Of a DNA stretch of 14,372 bases, positions 8,101 to 14,372 are shown one piece after another. Location: assembly GCA_046155605.1 (NCBI GenBank), contig JBJXFQ010000088.1, positions 1 through 14,372 of the forward strand, given 5' to 3'. Positions within the stretch are counted from its first letter, which is position 1. Each line of letters starts with the position of its first letter. Position numbers and translations under genes: made by a program. The stretch comes from JAEUIZ01 sp046155605 (GTDB lineage: Bacteria; Planctomycetota; Phycisphaerae; Phycisphaerales; UBA1924). The notes beneath the pieces are model-generated. The model was not told the origin of the DNA. It worked only from the letters and a program-made list of their open reading frames with translations, and ran no database searches.

Positions 8101-8893
8101 CCTGTCCGGTCAGCGGCGCGCGCTCGATCGCGCCCGCCGCGCCCGCTGTCCACAGCCGGTACTTCGCCGTCACCCGCGTCGCTGAAAGCGGGCGATCCGT
8201 CCGCGTCACCGCGGCCCGCAGCACCAGCGCCGAACCAATCGGATGCACCTCGACCGCCGTCGTGTCGACCACTTCCGTGCGCTTGGGCCAACTGGCGTCG
8301 GCCCAGGGCGTCAGCACCCGCGCCAGCGCGATCCCCGACAGCCGCGGCCCGACCATCAGCGCCAGGGCGCTCGTTGCGACAAGGCAGGCGGTTAGCGTCA
8401 GCAGGCTGTGCCGCAGGCGACGCGAGTCCACCAGCGCGCGCGCGCCGACGGCGGCGAACCTCGCCCTTGCCTCTTCCGCCACCCGGCCCGCCATCGCGCG
8501 TGTCACCGTCTCCTCGCCCGCTGCCCGGCTTGGCGCGGCAACGGCTTCCGAAAGTTCCAGCCCCGACGCCAGCACGCCCCGGAGGTTCGTCTGCGCGCGC
8601 TCAACGCGGAGCGCGACTTCGGTCAGTGGCGGCGCGAACCGCCACGCGGGAACCACGTTCCGGCGCACGAACCAGGCCAACGCGACCACGCCCGCCACCA
8701 GCAGCAGCCCGCGCCACCAGCCCGGGCCGCGGAGGATGAAATCGGCACCCGAGGCCAGCACGATCGCCGCGAGCACGATCGCGACGATGCTCGCCACGGC
8801 CGTGCCGACGAGCGCGGCTCGGGCGCGCCGTCTGACCGCCACCAGCCGATCCCTGATCAGCGTGCCCGGCGTGTCCTTGACCGACTCCGGCAT
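5162..8893 (-). CDS. DUF4175-like large membrane and coiled-coil protein
   Basis: This 1243-residue protein is by far the largest in the window. It opens with two hydrophobic segments (about 27-48 and 60-76), a cytosolic or periplasmic linker, then a third (162-183) followed by RVLTPWADASWPKRTEV. This arrangement is typical of DUF4175-family proteins of Planctomycetota and Proteobacteria. Residues of roughly 200-640 look like beta-sandwich extracellular domains (for example YPPRVEGARATITPPEY and TYTFEVVEDRGP-type strands). From about 650 to 1140 the sequence is Glu/Gln/Lys/Arg-rich, predicted coiled coil. A Gly/Glu-rich linker precedes PPLIPPLAELRLLRALQQEA (starting near 1176), a conserved end motif of the family. 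ATG at 8891-8893 has GGGAG at a 6-base spacing. It is coupled by ATGA to the next gene. The role is unknown; a structural or scaffolding role in the envelope is inferred from architecture only. Confidence 0.8.
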   Translation of the reverse strand: MPESVKDTPGTLIRDRLVAVRRRARAALVGTAVASIVAIVLAAIVLASGADFILRGPGWWRGLLLVAGVVALAWFVRRNVVPAWRFAPPLTEVALRVERAQTNLRGVLASGLELSEAVAAPSRAAGEETVTRAMAGRVAEEARARFAAVGARALVDSRRLRHSLLTLTACLVATSALALMVGPRLSGIALARVLTPWADASWPKRTEVVDTTAVEVHPIGSALVLRAAVTRTDRPLSATRVTAKYRLWTAGAAGAIERAPLTGQGRTIGLSPEEDRAASGELYERLIEPGVARAAGAPTREATAGVAGELEYWFETEDDATPSRRIMLVYPPRVEGARATITPPEYVATSMGSAGSSASGPGFAAGRKELGPGNDARAIVGPILAGSEIRLEIGLNKPVAGPDAANEAEAAAWVERALAGLEAGAKVDAAGGGWVVTWRAEQGGRVVVRPTDEYGLRPDDESAYTFEVVEDRGPTATVVEPREDEPVLATAKVELAGEGRDDAGVEALWMTRQIAKPAPGSIGAAAEPTGEGEWFAGTRLGDPGLGDATVGSDAGGAGAVEALGQTTATVRTTLDLATMAVKPGDEVWITAIAADGFVREGERHEPARSSPRKLRIIREEELVAQIRDELAGVRKIAMRLDEEQAALRQAVANGAVTADERQKQAGLSPRIRQQRTQVERLSERIERNGLRDETMRGLLDDAATMLDQATRASERASSAMDAAASDKPGEEPTPLDESRQREVGGDQETVREELGRLVEMLDRGEDSWLVSRELQRLAEQQRELLQRTQKQAERTMGKKAEDLTPTERGEIERLSEEQSRLARGAEKVMDALSQRSKQLKSSDAAQAAAMEKAEQVGREQQVAESMDKASADLKENQTSTAEQEQEQALEALEKMQEEMAGAQKNRDKALRRVLASLMETLGRLVREQEAAVAALGAAIKGGAWDGLDAGMLAIAKGTLGAAEEAKGDRTMAAVASVLRRAGTAQAEAIAAIRATDGAGADKGERESLRLLRLALEEAKKLEEDAKERDQDRRRQELRKVYREALELQGVVLAETEPMTTRALDRRDRPKARALGERQEVIRGMLEKAREETEELAEAGVFEFAHERLDRATGTAAKRLKLGQADGTVKRQQETAMTILASLIQALDEQAEDEDEFQEDSGGGEAGGGGGQGGQQPPLIPPLAELRLLRALQQEAADLTHRLDGPEATPEELKAVGEYQRSLAKRAEELGKKVQPPKRQEPGR

Positions 8894-9043
8894 GGCAGTC
8901 TCCCGTTCTGTATCGGGCGGGCCTCGCCCTCTATGTCATACGCAGCAAGAGAGTACCCGGGCCGCACTTTCCGGGGCTCACATCGACCAAACCGCCCACA
9001 GTTACAGGATGGTGTCGGTGCCCTATCGAAGGCGTTGGCTCGC
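8894..9043. other. Intergenic region, possible promoter for the DUF4175-like unit
   Basis: This 150-base gap is the only sizeable break in the chain of overlapping genes upstream of the DUF4175-like gene. It is therefore the likeliest place for a promoter serving it and the coupled genes after it. No convincing -35/-10 pair was recognised. A short GC-rich palindrome (GGGCG, 5-base loop, CGCCC; 8915-8929) lies about 20 bases before the start codon and could be a weak hairpin. A GGGAG ribosome binding site is at 8900-8904. The region also marks the point where G/C strand asymmetry reverses. Confidence 0.4.
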
Positions 9044-11416
9044 CTAGGTCAGGTGGATAAGCCGCCGAACTACCCATTCGAGTGTCAGAAGGGTGAGGAG
9101 AAGGAGCAGCACAAGCGGCTTATCCCAGAGGGGTTCGATGTCGGGGATGCCGACGATGCGGCGTTCGCGCTTCGGAAGAAGGTCCGGTAACATCGAAATC
9201 TGGGTGGCGTTGATGGTTTGGCCGCCGGTCTGTTCGCTGAGCCGGGCGAGGAGCGGGTGGTCGGTGTCGGGCCGACGGAGTTCGTCGTCGGCAAGCCCGA
9301 CCTCGATGGTGACGGCAAGACTGGAGGAGGAGAGGAAAGAATCGGCGGCCTCGACGCGATAGGTGCCCGGCTCGGTGGGGGTCCAACTGGTCGCGTATGA
9401 CTTGGACCCGGCCTGCGCAGCCTCGCTCGATTCGGGAGCGAGGGTGAGTGGGACAGGCGGCTCGTCGGTGGCCTGACGCTTGGAACGGAGGGTGATGCCG
9501 GGCGGCGCGCGGTCGATGAGCGATTGATCGAGCAGGCTGACGACGAGTCGGACGGGCTGGCCGGCGACGGCGCGGCGGGGGAAGGCCTCGAGCATGGCAG
9601 GCTTGGAGGAACGCGAGAGGCTCTCGCGGCCCTGGAGACGGATGAGCGGGAGCCAGAAGCGCTCGCTCAGGATCTCACCGCGGGCGTAGCGCCAGCGCCA
9701 GGTCTCATCCGTGGCGACATAGAGCACGCGGCCCGCGCCGTAGCGCATGCTGAGCACGGCGGGTGTGGCGGCGGACGCATCGTCAAGGCGCGAGACTGGA
9801 GTGAAGGTGGCGAGCACCTCGGTACCCGGCTTGACTTGCGCGGGATCGATGCGCTGGGCGACCCGGAGTTGCGACCAGCCGGCGCGCGGGTCTTTGAGGC
9901 GGGCGGGCCACGGCTCGTCGGGGGTATCGCCGAGGCGGAGGATGTTAAGGCGGTCGGCGGCGGGGGTCGGCGTGATGAGCACGGGCTCATCAAAGAGCGG
10001 GACGCCCGTGCCGGAAGAGGTGGCCGCACCCAGGAAGAACGGCACAAGATCGGCGAGCGGGGAATCGCGCCACGAGCCGGGGGTGGAGCCTGTGCCGGCG
10101 ATCCAGAGGAGCCCGGCACCGCGCGTGGCGACAAGATCGCGAACCTGCTCGAGTTGGTCGCGTGAGAAGAGCGACGCGGGCAGATCGCCCAGGACGACCA
10201 CATCGAAGCGAGCCCATTCCTCGGGCGAACGAGGGAGCGCATCGAGCGTGACATCGCCCTCCTGGATGTAGCGGCGGTTCGATGCGAGCAGCATGATGGC
10301 CGACTCGATGGATTGCTCGCGGACAAGGAGGTCTTTCACATAGCGGTATTCCCAGCGCGGGTAGCCGTCGAAATAGGCGACCCGGAGCGGACGATCAACG
10401 ACCTCGACGGCGACGGGTGCCTGGTTATTGTCGGGGATGAGATCCGCGCCGGCGGGGACGATGCGGACGATCCATGCCGACTGGCCCGCTGACCTCGGAC
10501 GCGAGGTGAGCGTGACGCCGGCGCGCTGATCGGCCCATCGCTCGGGCTCGGCGGGGATGGGGCGCTCGTCGATGACGGCGCTCGTGAGTTTGTCGATGAG
10601 TTGAACGACGCCCCCACCTCCGGCTTGGCCTGGGGGAGGCGCACGATCGCCGAGGCGTTCGATCTCGACCTCGACGGGGACGGTGTCATCGAGGAAGGCC
10701 ATGGACGGTGCCTGGGCCTGGCGGATGCCGAGGTCGGCGACGGGCTTGTCGCTGCCGAGAGCGAGAGTGAAGACGGGGATCTTGTCGGTCTGGAGGCGGC
10801 GGAGCGCCGCGCGGGCGGGCTCGTCGATGGAACGGCCGTCGCTCATGACGACGACGCCGGCGATGGGGCGAGCGGCGGCGCGGGAGAGCGCCTGATTGAG
10901 CGACTCGCCCAGCGCGGTGCGTCGGCCCGCGTGCTCGCCCAGATCGACCGGGCCGGAGGCGGCGGGGAGATCGCGGACGCCGGAATCGAACCCGAGCCAG
11001 AGAACGGTGCGGTCTTTGGCGAGGGCGTCGAAAGTGGGCCAGCCCTGGGTGACGGCGGCGCGGAGTTGGGCGTCGCGCGTCCCGCCTTCGGGCGCGTCGG
11101 CGATGGCGAGCGAGGCGGAGCGATCGACAAGGACGAGCAGCCAATCTCGCTCGACGCGTTCGTTGGGGCGGACGAGTTGCGGCCCGGAGATGAGAACGAT
11201 GAGGACCATGAGGAAGAGGGCACGGAGCGAGGCGAGGGCGAAGCGCGCGCCGCGCAAGCCGGGCAGCCGGCGATAACTCCACCAGCCGAGGGCGGCGGCG
11301 AGGAGCACCACGACGACCCAACCCCAGGGCGGCAGCGGGCGGGCGAAACCGAACTGGACGCCTTCGCCCATGGCCGAGAGTGACCGCGTGCCCAGGAGAC
11401 GGTCGAGGAGGCTCAT
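9044..11416 (-). CDS. VWA and glutamine-amidotransferase-like membrane protein
   Basis: This 790-residue protein has two N-terminal transmembrane segments (about 31-46 and 61-79). A von Willebrand A domain follows with a complete metal-ion site: D98-R-S100-A-S102, T167 in RRTALGESL and D193 in VVMSDGRS. Residues about 342-460 form a class I glutamine-amidotransferase-like domain (RVAYFDGYPRWEYRYVKDLL, VVVLGDLPASLF, GAGLLWIAGTGSTPGSW). The nucleophile-elbow position has no cysteine, so it is not a working amidotransferase. YGAGRVLYVATDETWRWRYA and RFWLPLIR (557-591) are typical of this family. A third transmembrane helix (about 768-783) closes the protein. The start is ATG at 11414-11416, overlapping the previous stop (ATGA) with GGAG 9 bases upstream; a longer in-frame ATG at 11509 adds only Arg/Pro-rich shadow sequence. 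A partner role with the DUF58 and BatA-like proteins is inferred. Confidence 0.87.
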   Translation of the reverse strand: MSLLDRLLGTRSLSAMGEGVQFGFARPLPPWGWVVVVLLAAALGWWSYRRLPGLRGARFALASLRALFLMVLIVLISGPQLVRPNERVERDWLLVLVDRSASLAIADAPEGGTRDAQLRAAVTQGWPTFDALAKDRTVLWLGFDSGVRDLPAASGPVDLGEHAGRRTALGESLNQALSRAAARPIAGVVVMSDGRSIDEPARAALRRLQTDKIPVFTLALGSDKPVADLGIRQAQAPSMAFLDDTVPVEVEIERLGDRAPPPGQAGGGGVVQLIDKLTSAVIDERPIPAEPERWADQRAGVTLTSRPRSAGQSAWIVRIVPAGADLIPDNNQAPVAVEVVDRPLRVAYFDGYPRWEYRYVKDLLVREQSIESAIMLLASNRRYIQEGDVTLDALPRSPEEWARFDVVVLGDLPASLFSRDQLEQVRDLVATRGAGLLWIAGTGSTPGSWRDSPLADLVPFFLGAATSSGTGVPLFDEPVLITPTPAADRLNILRLGDTPDEPWPARLKDPRAGWSQLRVAQRIDPAQVKPGTEVLATFTPVSRLDDASAATPAVLSMRYGAGRVLYVATDETWRWRYARGEILSERFWLPLIRLQGRESLSRSSKPAMLEAFPRRAVAGQPVRLVVSLLDQSLIDRAPPGITLRSKRQATDEPPVPLTLAPESSEAAQAGSKSYATSWTPTEPGTYRVEAADSFLSSSSLAVTIEVGLADDELRRPDTDHPLLARLSEQTGGQTINATQISMLPDLLPKRERRIVGIPDIEPLWDKPLVLLLLLTLLTLEWVVRRLIHLT

Positions 11417-13662
11417 CGGGCGGGCTCCGACTTGATGACGGCGTGACTGAACCAGCGGGCGAGCCCGAGTTCGAGGACGGCGGCGGCGAGCGCGGCGAGG
11501 AGGAGCCACCAGGCCCAGTTGCCTCCCTCGGCGTCGAGGGTTGCGCCGGTGGAGTTATCGCGCGAGAGGAGGTTGTCATTGGGGCCGAGCCAGCGGACGG
11601 GCGCGCCGGCGAGGCCGGCGAGCCAGGTCGAGAGCGCGGAGGAGGCTTGGGCTTCGCCGCGGCCGGCGGCGGGATCGGCGTTGATGGCGACCAGCCCGCG
11701 AGTGGCACCGCGCTCATCGACGGCGCGCCAGACGCCGGCGGTGCGGATCGGGGCCGCGGCGCGGCCGGCGCTGGCGGCGAGGAACTGCGTGCTCGCGCGG
11801 AGTTCGACGGTGCCCGCGGGAACGGGAGGAACACCACCCGCGACGACGGCCCACGCGCCCGAGGCGCGGCCGATGCCCTGGCGGACGATCTCGTTGAGCA
11901 AGGGCACGACCAGCGGCTTGGCCATCAGGTCGGTCCACTCGAAATCAAGGGCGAAACCCAGCACGACGACGAGGCCGGCGCGATCGGCCCCGCCAGGCCG
12001 GCCCGCGACGATGAGCGGCGAGCGATCGGCGAGGCGAAGCAGCGGGGTGACCTTGTCGGCACCGGGCGCGGGCTCAAAGGCCATGACGCGGAGAACGCGG
12101 ACCGCAGAGAGCAGGTCGGGAAACTCGGGACGCACGAGGGCGAAGAGGTCGTCGGGGCCGGTCGGCGGCTCTTCGGTCGAGGGCGCGAGGCCGGCGGTGA
12201 TCTCGCGGGCCTGTCGCGCGGCGGTCCATGGCAAGCCGAGTTCGGCGACGAGGGAGTCGGGCCACAGGTGGACGGTGACGCCGGCGGGCGGAACGACGAC
12301 GACGAGGCCGCCGGAATCGACATAGCCGCGGAGACGCTTCCAAACGGGCTCGGCGAGGACGTCGGGCCGAGTGACGACGACGGCATCGAGCGACGAGAGG
12401 CGAGCCGCGTCGAGCGCGAGGGGCTCGATCTCGGCGACGTCGATCTCGGAGGCGCGGGCGGAGGTCTCGACGGGGGCGAGAGCGAGACGGAGCCAATCCT
12501 CGGCCTGGAAACGCTGCACGCCGATCTGGCCCGAGGAGCGGCGGGGCGAGACGATGCCGACGCGGAGCGAGGCGCGGACCTGCACGGGGCGGAAGCGGGT
12601 GTCGTCGCCGGTGATGGCATCGCGATCGATGGAGGCCCAGAGCATGGCGGTGTTGGCGGATTGGGCGGCGCGGACGACGGCGGCGGGATCGACGGTGACG
12701 GACGCGGAGGCCTCGGATTGGCCCGGGAGCCAGCGGATGGTGGCTTGGCCGGCGGGCGCGGAGGTCTCAACACCCACGCCCACGCGGACGCTCGTGACGG
12801 CTGGCTGCGCGACCCACGGCCCGGAACGGCGGACCGCGACGCGAACGGGGAACGGCTGCGAGCCGGACTCGGGGCTGCCGGCGATGATGAGCGGACGGAG
12901 CGGCTCGGCCTCGGTGACGGTCGCGTTATCGACGCCGAGTTCGGAGGGCGTGGAAGCGAGGAGCGTCAGCGGGCTCGCGGCACTTTCGATGCGGCGGCTG
13001 ACGTCGGCAGAGCCCACGAGCAAGTCGCTCAGCACGATCGCGGCGGCGCGAGCGGCGGCGGCGGGCTCGATGGCATCGCGCACGAGCGAGAGGCCGCCTG
13101 GGATATCGGTGGCGCTCTGCGCGGGCTGGAGGGCGCGGACGGCCTCGCCCACGCCCGCGAGATCGGAGGATGGAGGCATAATGATGGCGGCGCAAGGCCC
13201 GGCGAGGGCCACGAGGGCGGCACGGTCGCCGCGATCGGAAGAGAGTTGGCCCAGCAATCGGATGGCGGCGGCCTTGTGGCGATCAAGGGCGGTTGCGTCG
13301 GGCTTGTTGGATGATTCGTCGGGCGTGCCGGCGGGGTTGTTATTGGTGGCTGAGCCCGCGAGGCCGTTATCGATGAGGAGGAAGAGCGTGGTCTGCCCGC
13401 GGCCGGTGAGCGCGCCCGCAGCGCCAAGCATGGGCCGACCCAGCGCGAGCGCGATGAGCAGCACGAGCAGGCAGCGCGAGGCGAGGAGGAGGAACTGTTC
13501 GAGGCGCAGGCGGCGGCGGTGCTGGCGGATGGCTTCGAGCAGGAACCGCATCGCGGCCCAGGCGATGGGCTGGCGACGGCGACGCATGAGCAGATGGATC
13601 GCGATGGGGATGGCGATGCAGGCGGCACCGATGGCGGCGAGGGCCGGATGCAAAAACGTCAC
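11413..13662 (-). CDS. BatA-like N-terminal domain membrane protein with degenerate VWA site
   Basis: This 749-residue protein begins MTFLHPALAAIGAACIAIPI with HLLMRRRRQPIAW, the BatA (aerotolerance) N-terminal double-helix domain. The first helix covers about 5-24, a basic loop follows, and a second helix covers about 56-76. The following VWA-like domain carries D98-N-G-L-A102 where functional domains have DxSxS, so metal binding by the canonical site is unlikely. Further on are a Gly-rich membrane-distal region and DFEWTDLMAKPLVVPLLNEI, characteristic of this family. A final transmembrane helix is at about 716-733. It starts with GTG at 13660-13662, overlapping the previous stop (GTGA) with GGAG 6 bases upstream. 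Proteins of this kind sit with MoxR ATPases and DUF58 proteins, forming membrane complexes linked to stress tolerance or complex assembly. The direct role here is inferred from that context. Confidence 0.87.
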   Translation of the reverse strand: MTFLHPALAAIGAACIAIPIAIHLLMRRRRQPIAWAAMRFLLEAIRQHRRRLRLEQFLLLASRCLLVLLIALALGRPMLGAAGALTGRGQTTLFLLIDNGLAGSATNNNPAGTPDESSNKPDATALDRHKAAAIRLLGQLSSDRGDRAALVALAGPCAAIIMPPSSDLAGVGEAVRALQPAQSATDIPGGLSLVRDAIEPAAAARAAAIVLSDLLVGSADVSRRIESAASPLTLLASTPSELGVDNATVTEAEPLRPLIIAGSPESGSQPFPVRVAVRRSGPWVAQPAVTSVRVGVGVETSAPAGQATIRWLPGQSEASASVTVDPAAVVRAAQSANTAMLWASIDRDAITGDDTRFRPVQVRASLRVGIVSPRRSSGQIGVQRFQAEDWLRLALAPVETSARASEIDVAEIEPLALDAARLSSLDAVVVTRPDVLAEPVWKRLRGYVDSGGLVVVVPPAGVTVHLWPDSLVAELGLPWTAARQAREITAGLAPSTEEPPTGPDDLFALVRPEFPDLLSAVRVLRVMAFEPAPGADKVTPLLRLADRSPLIVAGRPGGADRAGLVVVLGFALDFEWTDLMAKPLVVPLLNEIVRQGIGRASGAWAVVAGGVPPVPAGTVELRASTQFLAASAGRAAAPIRTAGVWRAVDERGATRGLVAINADPAAGRGEAQASSALSTWLAGLAGAPVRWLGPNDNLLSRDNSTGATLDAEGGNWAWWLLLAALAAAVLELGLARWFSHAVIKSEPAR

Positions 13663-14168
13663 GGGAAGCTCCGGCTCACGAGGTGATCAAAGTTTGGATC
13701 GCGGTAACCTGGTATGGCCCGGCGTCGCACCAGGTAGTGTTGCAGAGGGCGGCTGCTTAGCTGCCAGAACCCGTCGACTTTGCCGCTTCGAATGACGATG
13801 GACTGATCGAGCGCAAGATAAAACAAAGTACGGATTTCAATACAGCCGTATTCATCTGGCGAGGCATCCTCGGGAAACTCGCTCGGATGCACATCGTTTA
13901 CTGGCACACTCATAAACGTATACCGTGCGACCTCGATGGCATCGGGCGCGCCAAGAAATCTACACAGGTCGAACTCTGTCATGCCCGCATATGGCCCCAT
14001 GTACGGCGGCACAGGTTTGACCTCGGGTTCCGAACCGGGAAGCTCGATCTCGGCAACTCGTATTGCCAAGGGTTCACGACTCTGATCCAACGGCTTCAGG
14101 GAAGCGCAGCCCCCGACAAGGCAACCAATCGCGGACAACGTAATTGACCCAAGGCTTGGCTTATCCAT
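13659..14168 (-). CDS. Small putative lipoprotein of unknown function, low G+C
   Basis: The 169-residue protein has a short signal sequence (MDKPSLGSITLSAIGCLVGGC). Its V18-G-G-C21 fits a lipobox loosely, so attachment to a membrane by C21 is probable. The mature part contains PYMGPYAGMTEFDLCRFLGAPDAIEV and later DEYGCIEIRTLFYLALDQSIVIRSGKVDGFW. The phrase M-T-x-x-D-x-x-x-F-L-G-x-P-D, with a later strand and a turn ending in F-W, recalls SmpA/OmlA-type (BamE-like) small lipoproteins that read 'G-x-P'. That is only a resemblance. ATG at 14166-14168 has GGAG at a 5-base spacing and overlaps the DUF58 stop; an upstream in-frame ATG (14261) lies inside the DUF58 gene and lacks a signal peptide. 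G+C in sampled rows is 43-58%, against 63-68% for neighbouring genes. Confidence 0.8.
   Translation of the reverse strand: MDKPSLGSITLSAIGCLVGGCASLKPLDQSREPLAIRVAEIELPGSEPEVKPVPPYMGPYAGMTEFDLCRFLGAPDAIEVARYTFMSVPVNDVHPSEFPEDASPDEYGCIEIRTLFYLALDQSIVIRSGKVDGFWQLSSRPLQHYLVRRRAIPGYRDPNFDHLVSRSFP
13669..13672 (-). promoter_or_regulatory. Ribosome binding site GGAG deciding the GTG start of the BatA-like gene
   Basis: GGAG on the minus strand lies 6 bases before the GTG at 13660-13662, inside the end of the lipoprotein gene. It supports translation of the BatA-like protein from the GTG that overlaps the lipoprotein's TGA. Confidence 0.65.
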
Positions 14169-14372
14169 ACTTACTCCGCTTGATCCGCGCGTTGCGGCGG
14201 GCGACGAAGGCCGCGAGCGGGGGGCCGAGCCAGTCGTGCGTGTCAACGAGCTGGTAATCAAAGCCGAAGCTGCGCGCGATGCGTTCGACGGCCTCGAGGT
14301 GCCGATGCAGCGCCGCCAGATAGCCCGCGCGGATCGCGCGCGGATCGATCCGCAGCCGCGGCTCGCCCTCGA
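14161..14372 (-). CDS. DUF58 family protein, C-terminal end (runs off right edge)
   Basis: Reading the minus strand from the edge gives about 70 residues: EGEPRLRIDPRAIRAGYLAA, then LHRHLEAVERIARSFGFDYQ, then LVDTHDWLGPPLAAFVARRN, ending KRSKYG and TAA at 14161-14163. The pattern 'fDY-x-x-v-D-T-x-x-x-l-x-x-x-L-x-x-F-x-x-R-R' is the usual C-terminus of DUF58 proteins, which resemble VWA domains and lie between a MoxR ATPase gene and BatA-like genes. The N-terminal bulk and any MoxR gene are outside the window. The last codons overlap the lipoprotein's ATG, so translation is probably coupled. Confidence 0.85.
   Translation of the reverse strand, partial: EGEPRLRIDPRAIRAGYLAALHRHLEAVERIARSFGFDYQLVDTHDWLGPPLAAFVARRNARIKRSKYG
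14174..14177 (-). promoter_or_regulatory. Ribosome binding site GGAG deciding the lipoprotein start
   Basis: GGAG on the minus strand lies 5 bases before the ATG at 14166-14168 and within the end of the DUF58 gene. It supports the lipoprotein start at 14168 rather than at the longer in-frame ATG. Confidence 0.65.

Noticed and set aside
8915..8929. GGGCG/CGCCC palindrome as a terminator
   Set aside because: The stem is only 5 pairs, no T-run follows on the minus strand, and it sits just before a start codon. Short GC palindromes are common at this composition.
6924..9047. 707-codon open frame on the plus strand opposite the DUF4175-like gene
   Set aside because: The product is Ser/Ala/Pro-rich low complexity with no recognisable domain; the opposite strand encodes membrane helices, coiled coil and a conserved end motif.
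9052..9128. Possible DnaA boxes (two near-matches) as an origin of replication
   Set aside because: Both are imperfect, lie within the coding sequence of the VWA gene, and there is no AT-rich unwinding region or dnaA/dnaN neighbour. Kept only as a side note to the skew reversal.
9044..11509. Longer start at 11509 for the VWA protein
   Set aside because: The 31 extra residues are Arg/Pro-rich out-of-frame reading of the BatA-like gene's end. The ATG at 11416 overlaps the stop and starts MSLLDRLLG as expected for the family.
11380..13314. 644-codon open frame on the plus strand opposite the BatA-like gene
   Set aside because: Its product is a Gly/Asp/Glu-rich string with no domain, and it lies exactly opposite a gene with clear family motifs. 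Long shadow frames are expected where G+C is high and codons end in C.
1..14372. CRISPR array, tRNA or rRNA genes
   Set aside because: No regularly spaced direct repeats and no tRNA-like or rRNA-like conserved segments were noticed; nearly all bases are accounted for by protein-coding genes.

Overview
All genes that can be supported in this window lie on the minus strand and are read right to left. Base composition is high-GC: sampled 60-base rows run at about 60-70% G+C. The gene content suggests a bacterium of the Planctomycetota, probably close to the Phycisphaerae. That is inferred from the DUF58 / BatA-like / VWA / DUF4175-like series followed by a secreted prenyltransferase-repeat protein ending in a PKRYLPIFQK-like motif, not from a marker gene.

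In order of transcription the layout is as follows. (1) 14372-14161 is the C-terminal end of a DUF58 protein. (2) 14168-13659 is a small putative lipoprotein of lower G+C. (3) 13662-11413 is a BatA-like membrane protein with a degenerate von Willebrand A (VWA) metal site. (4) 11416-9044 is a membrane protein with an intact VWA metal site and a glutamine-amidotransferase-like domain. (5) 9043-8894 is a 150-base intergenic region. (6) 8893-5162 is a very large DUF4175-like membrane and coiled-coil protein. (7) 5165-4455 is a secreted Lys/Ser/Gln low-complexity protein. (8) 4458-3349 is a secreted prenyltransferase/terpene-cyclase-repeat protein. (9) 3343-2057 is a secreted beta-rich protein of unknown function. 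(10) 2015-1353 is 3-hydroxyanthranilate 3,4-dioxygenase. (11) 1272-124 is an ACMSD-like amidohydrolase. (12) At the left edge, 49-1 looks like the first 16 codons of a transposase, preceded by a possible insertion-sequence end.

Items 1-4 form one translationally coupled unit with ATGA, GTGA or similar overlaps. Items 6-8 form a second coupled unit, and item 9 follows only 5 bases later. Known relatives of DUF58/BatA/VWA operons work with a MoxR ATPase, which would lie beyond the right edge, on envelope stress or assembly of membrane complexes. The secreted and membrane proteins downstream fit an extended envelope module, but their function is unknown. The last two enzymes are consecutive steps of tryptophan/kynurenine catabolism: ring opening of 3-hydroxyanthranilate to ACMS, then its decarboxylation. 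They probably belong to a separate functional unit.

The most interesting non-gene signals are three. The G/C strand asymmetry and codon-ending preference flip in the intergenic region near 9.0 kb, although coding direction does not change. A diverged inverted repeat between the two kynurenine genes appears to encode part of the dioxygenase's basic C-terminal tail. The low-GC lipoprotein gene is neatly coupled at both ends inside an otherwise conserved operon.
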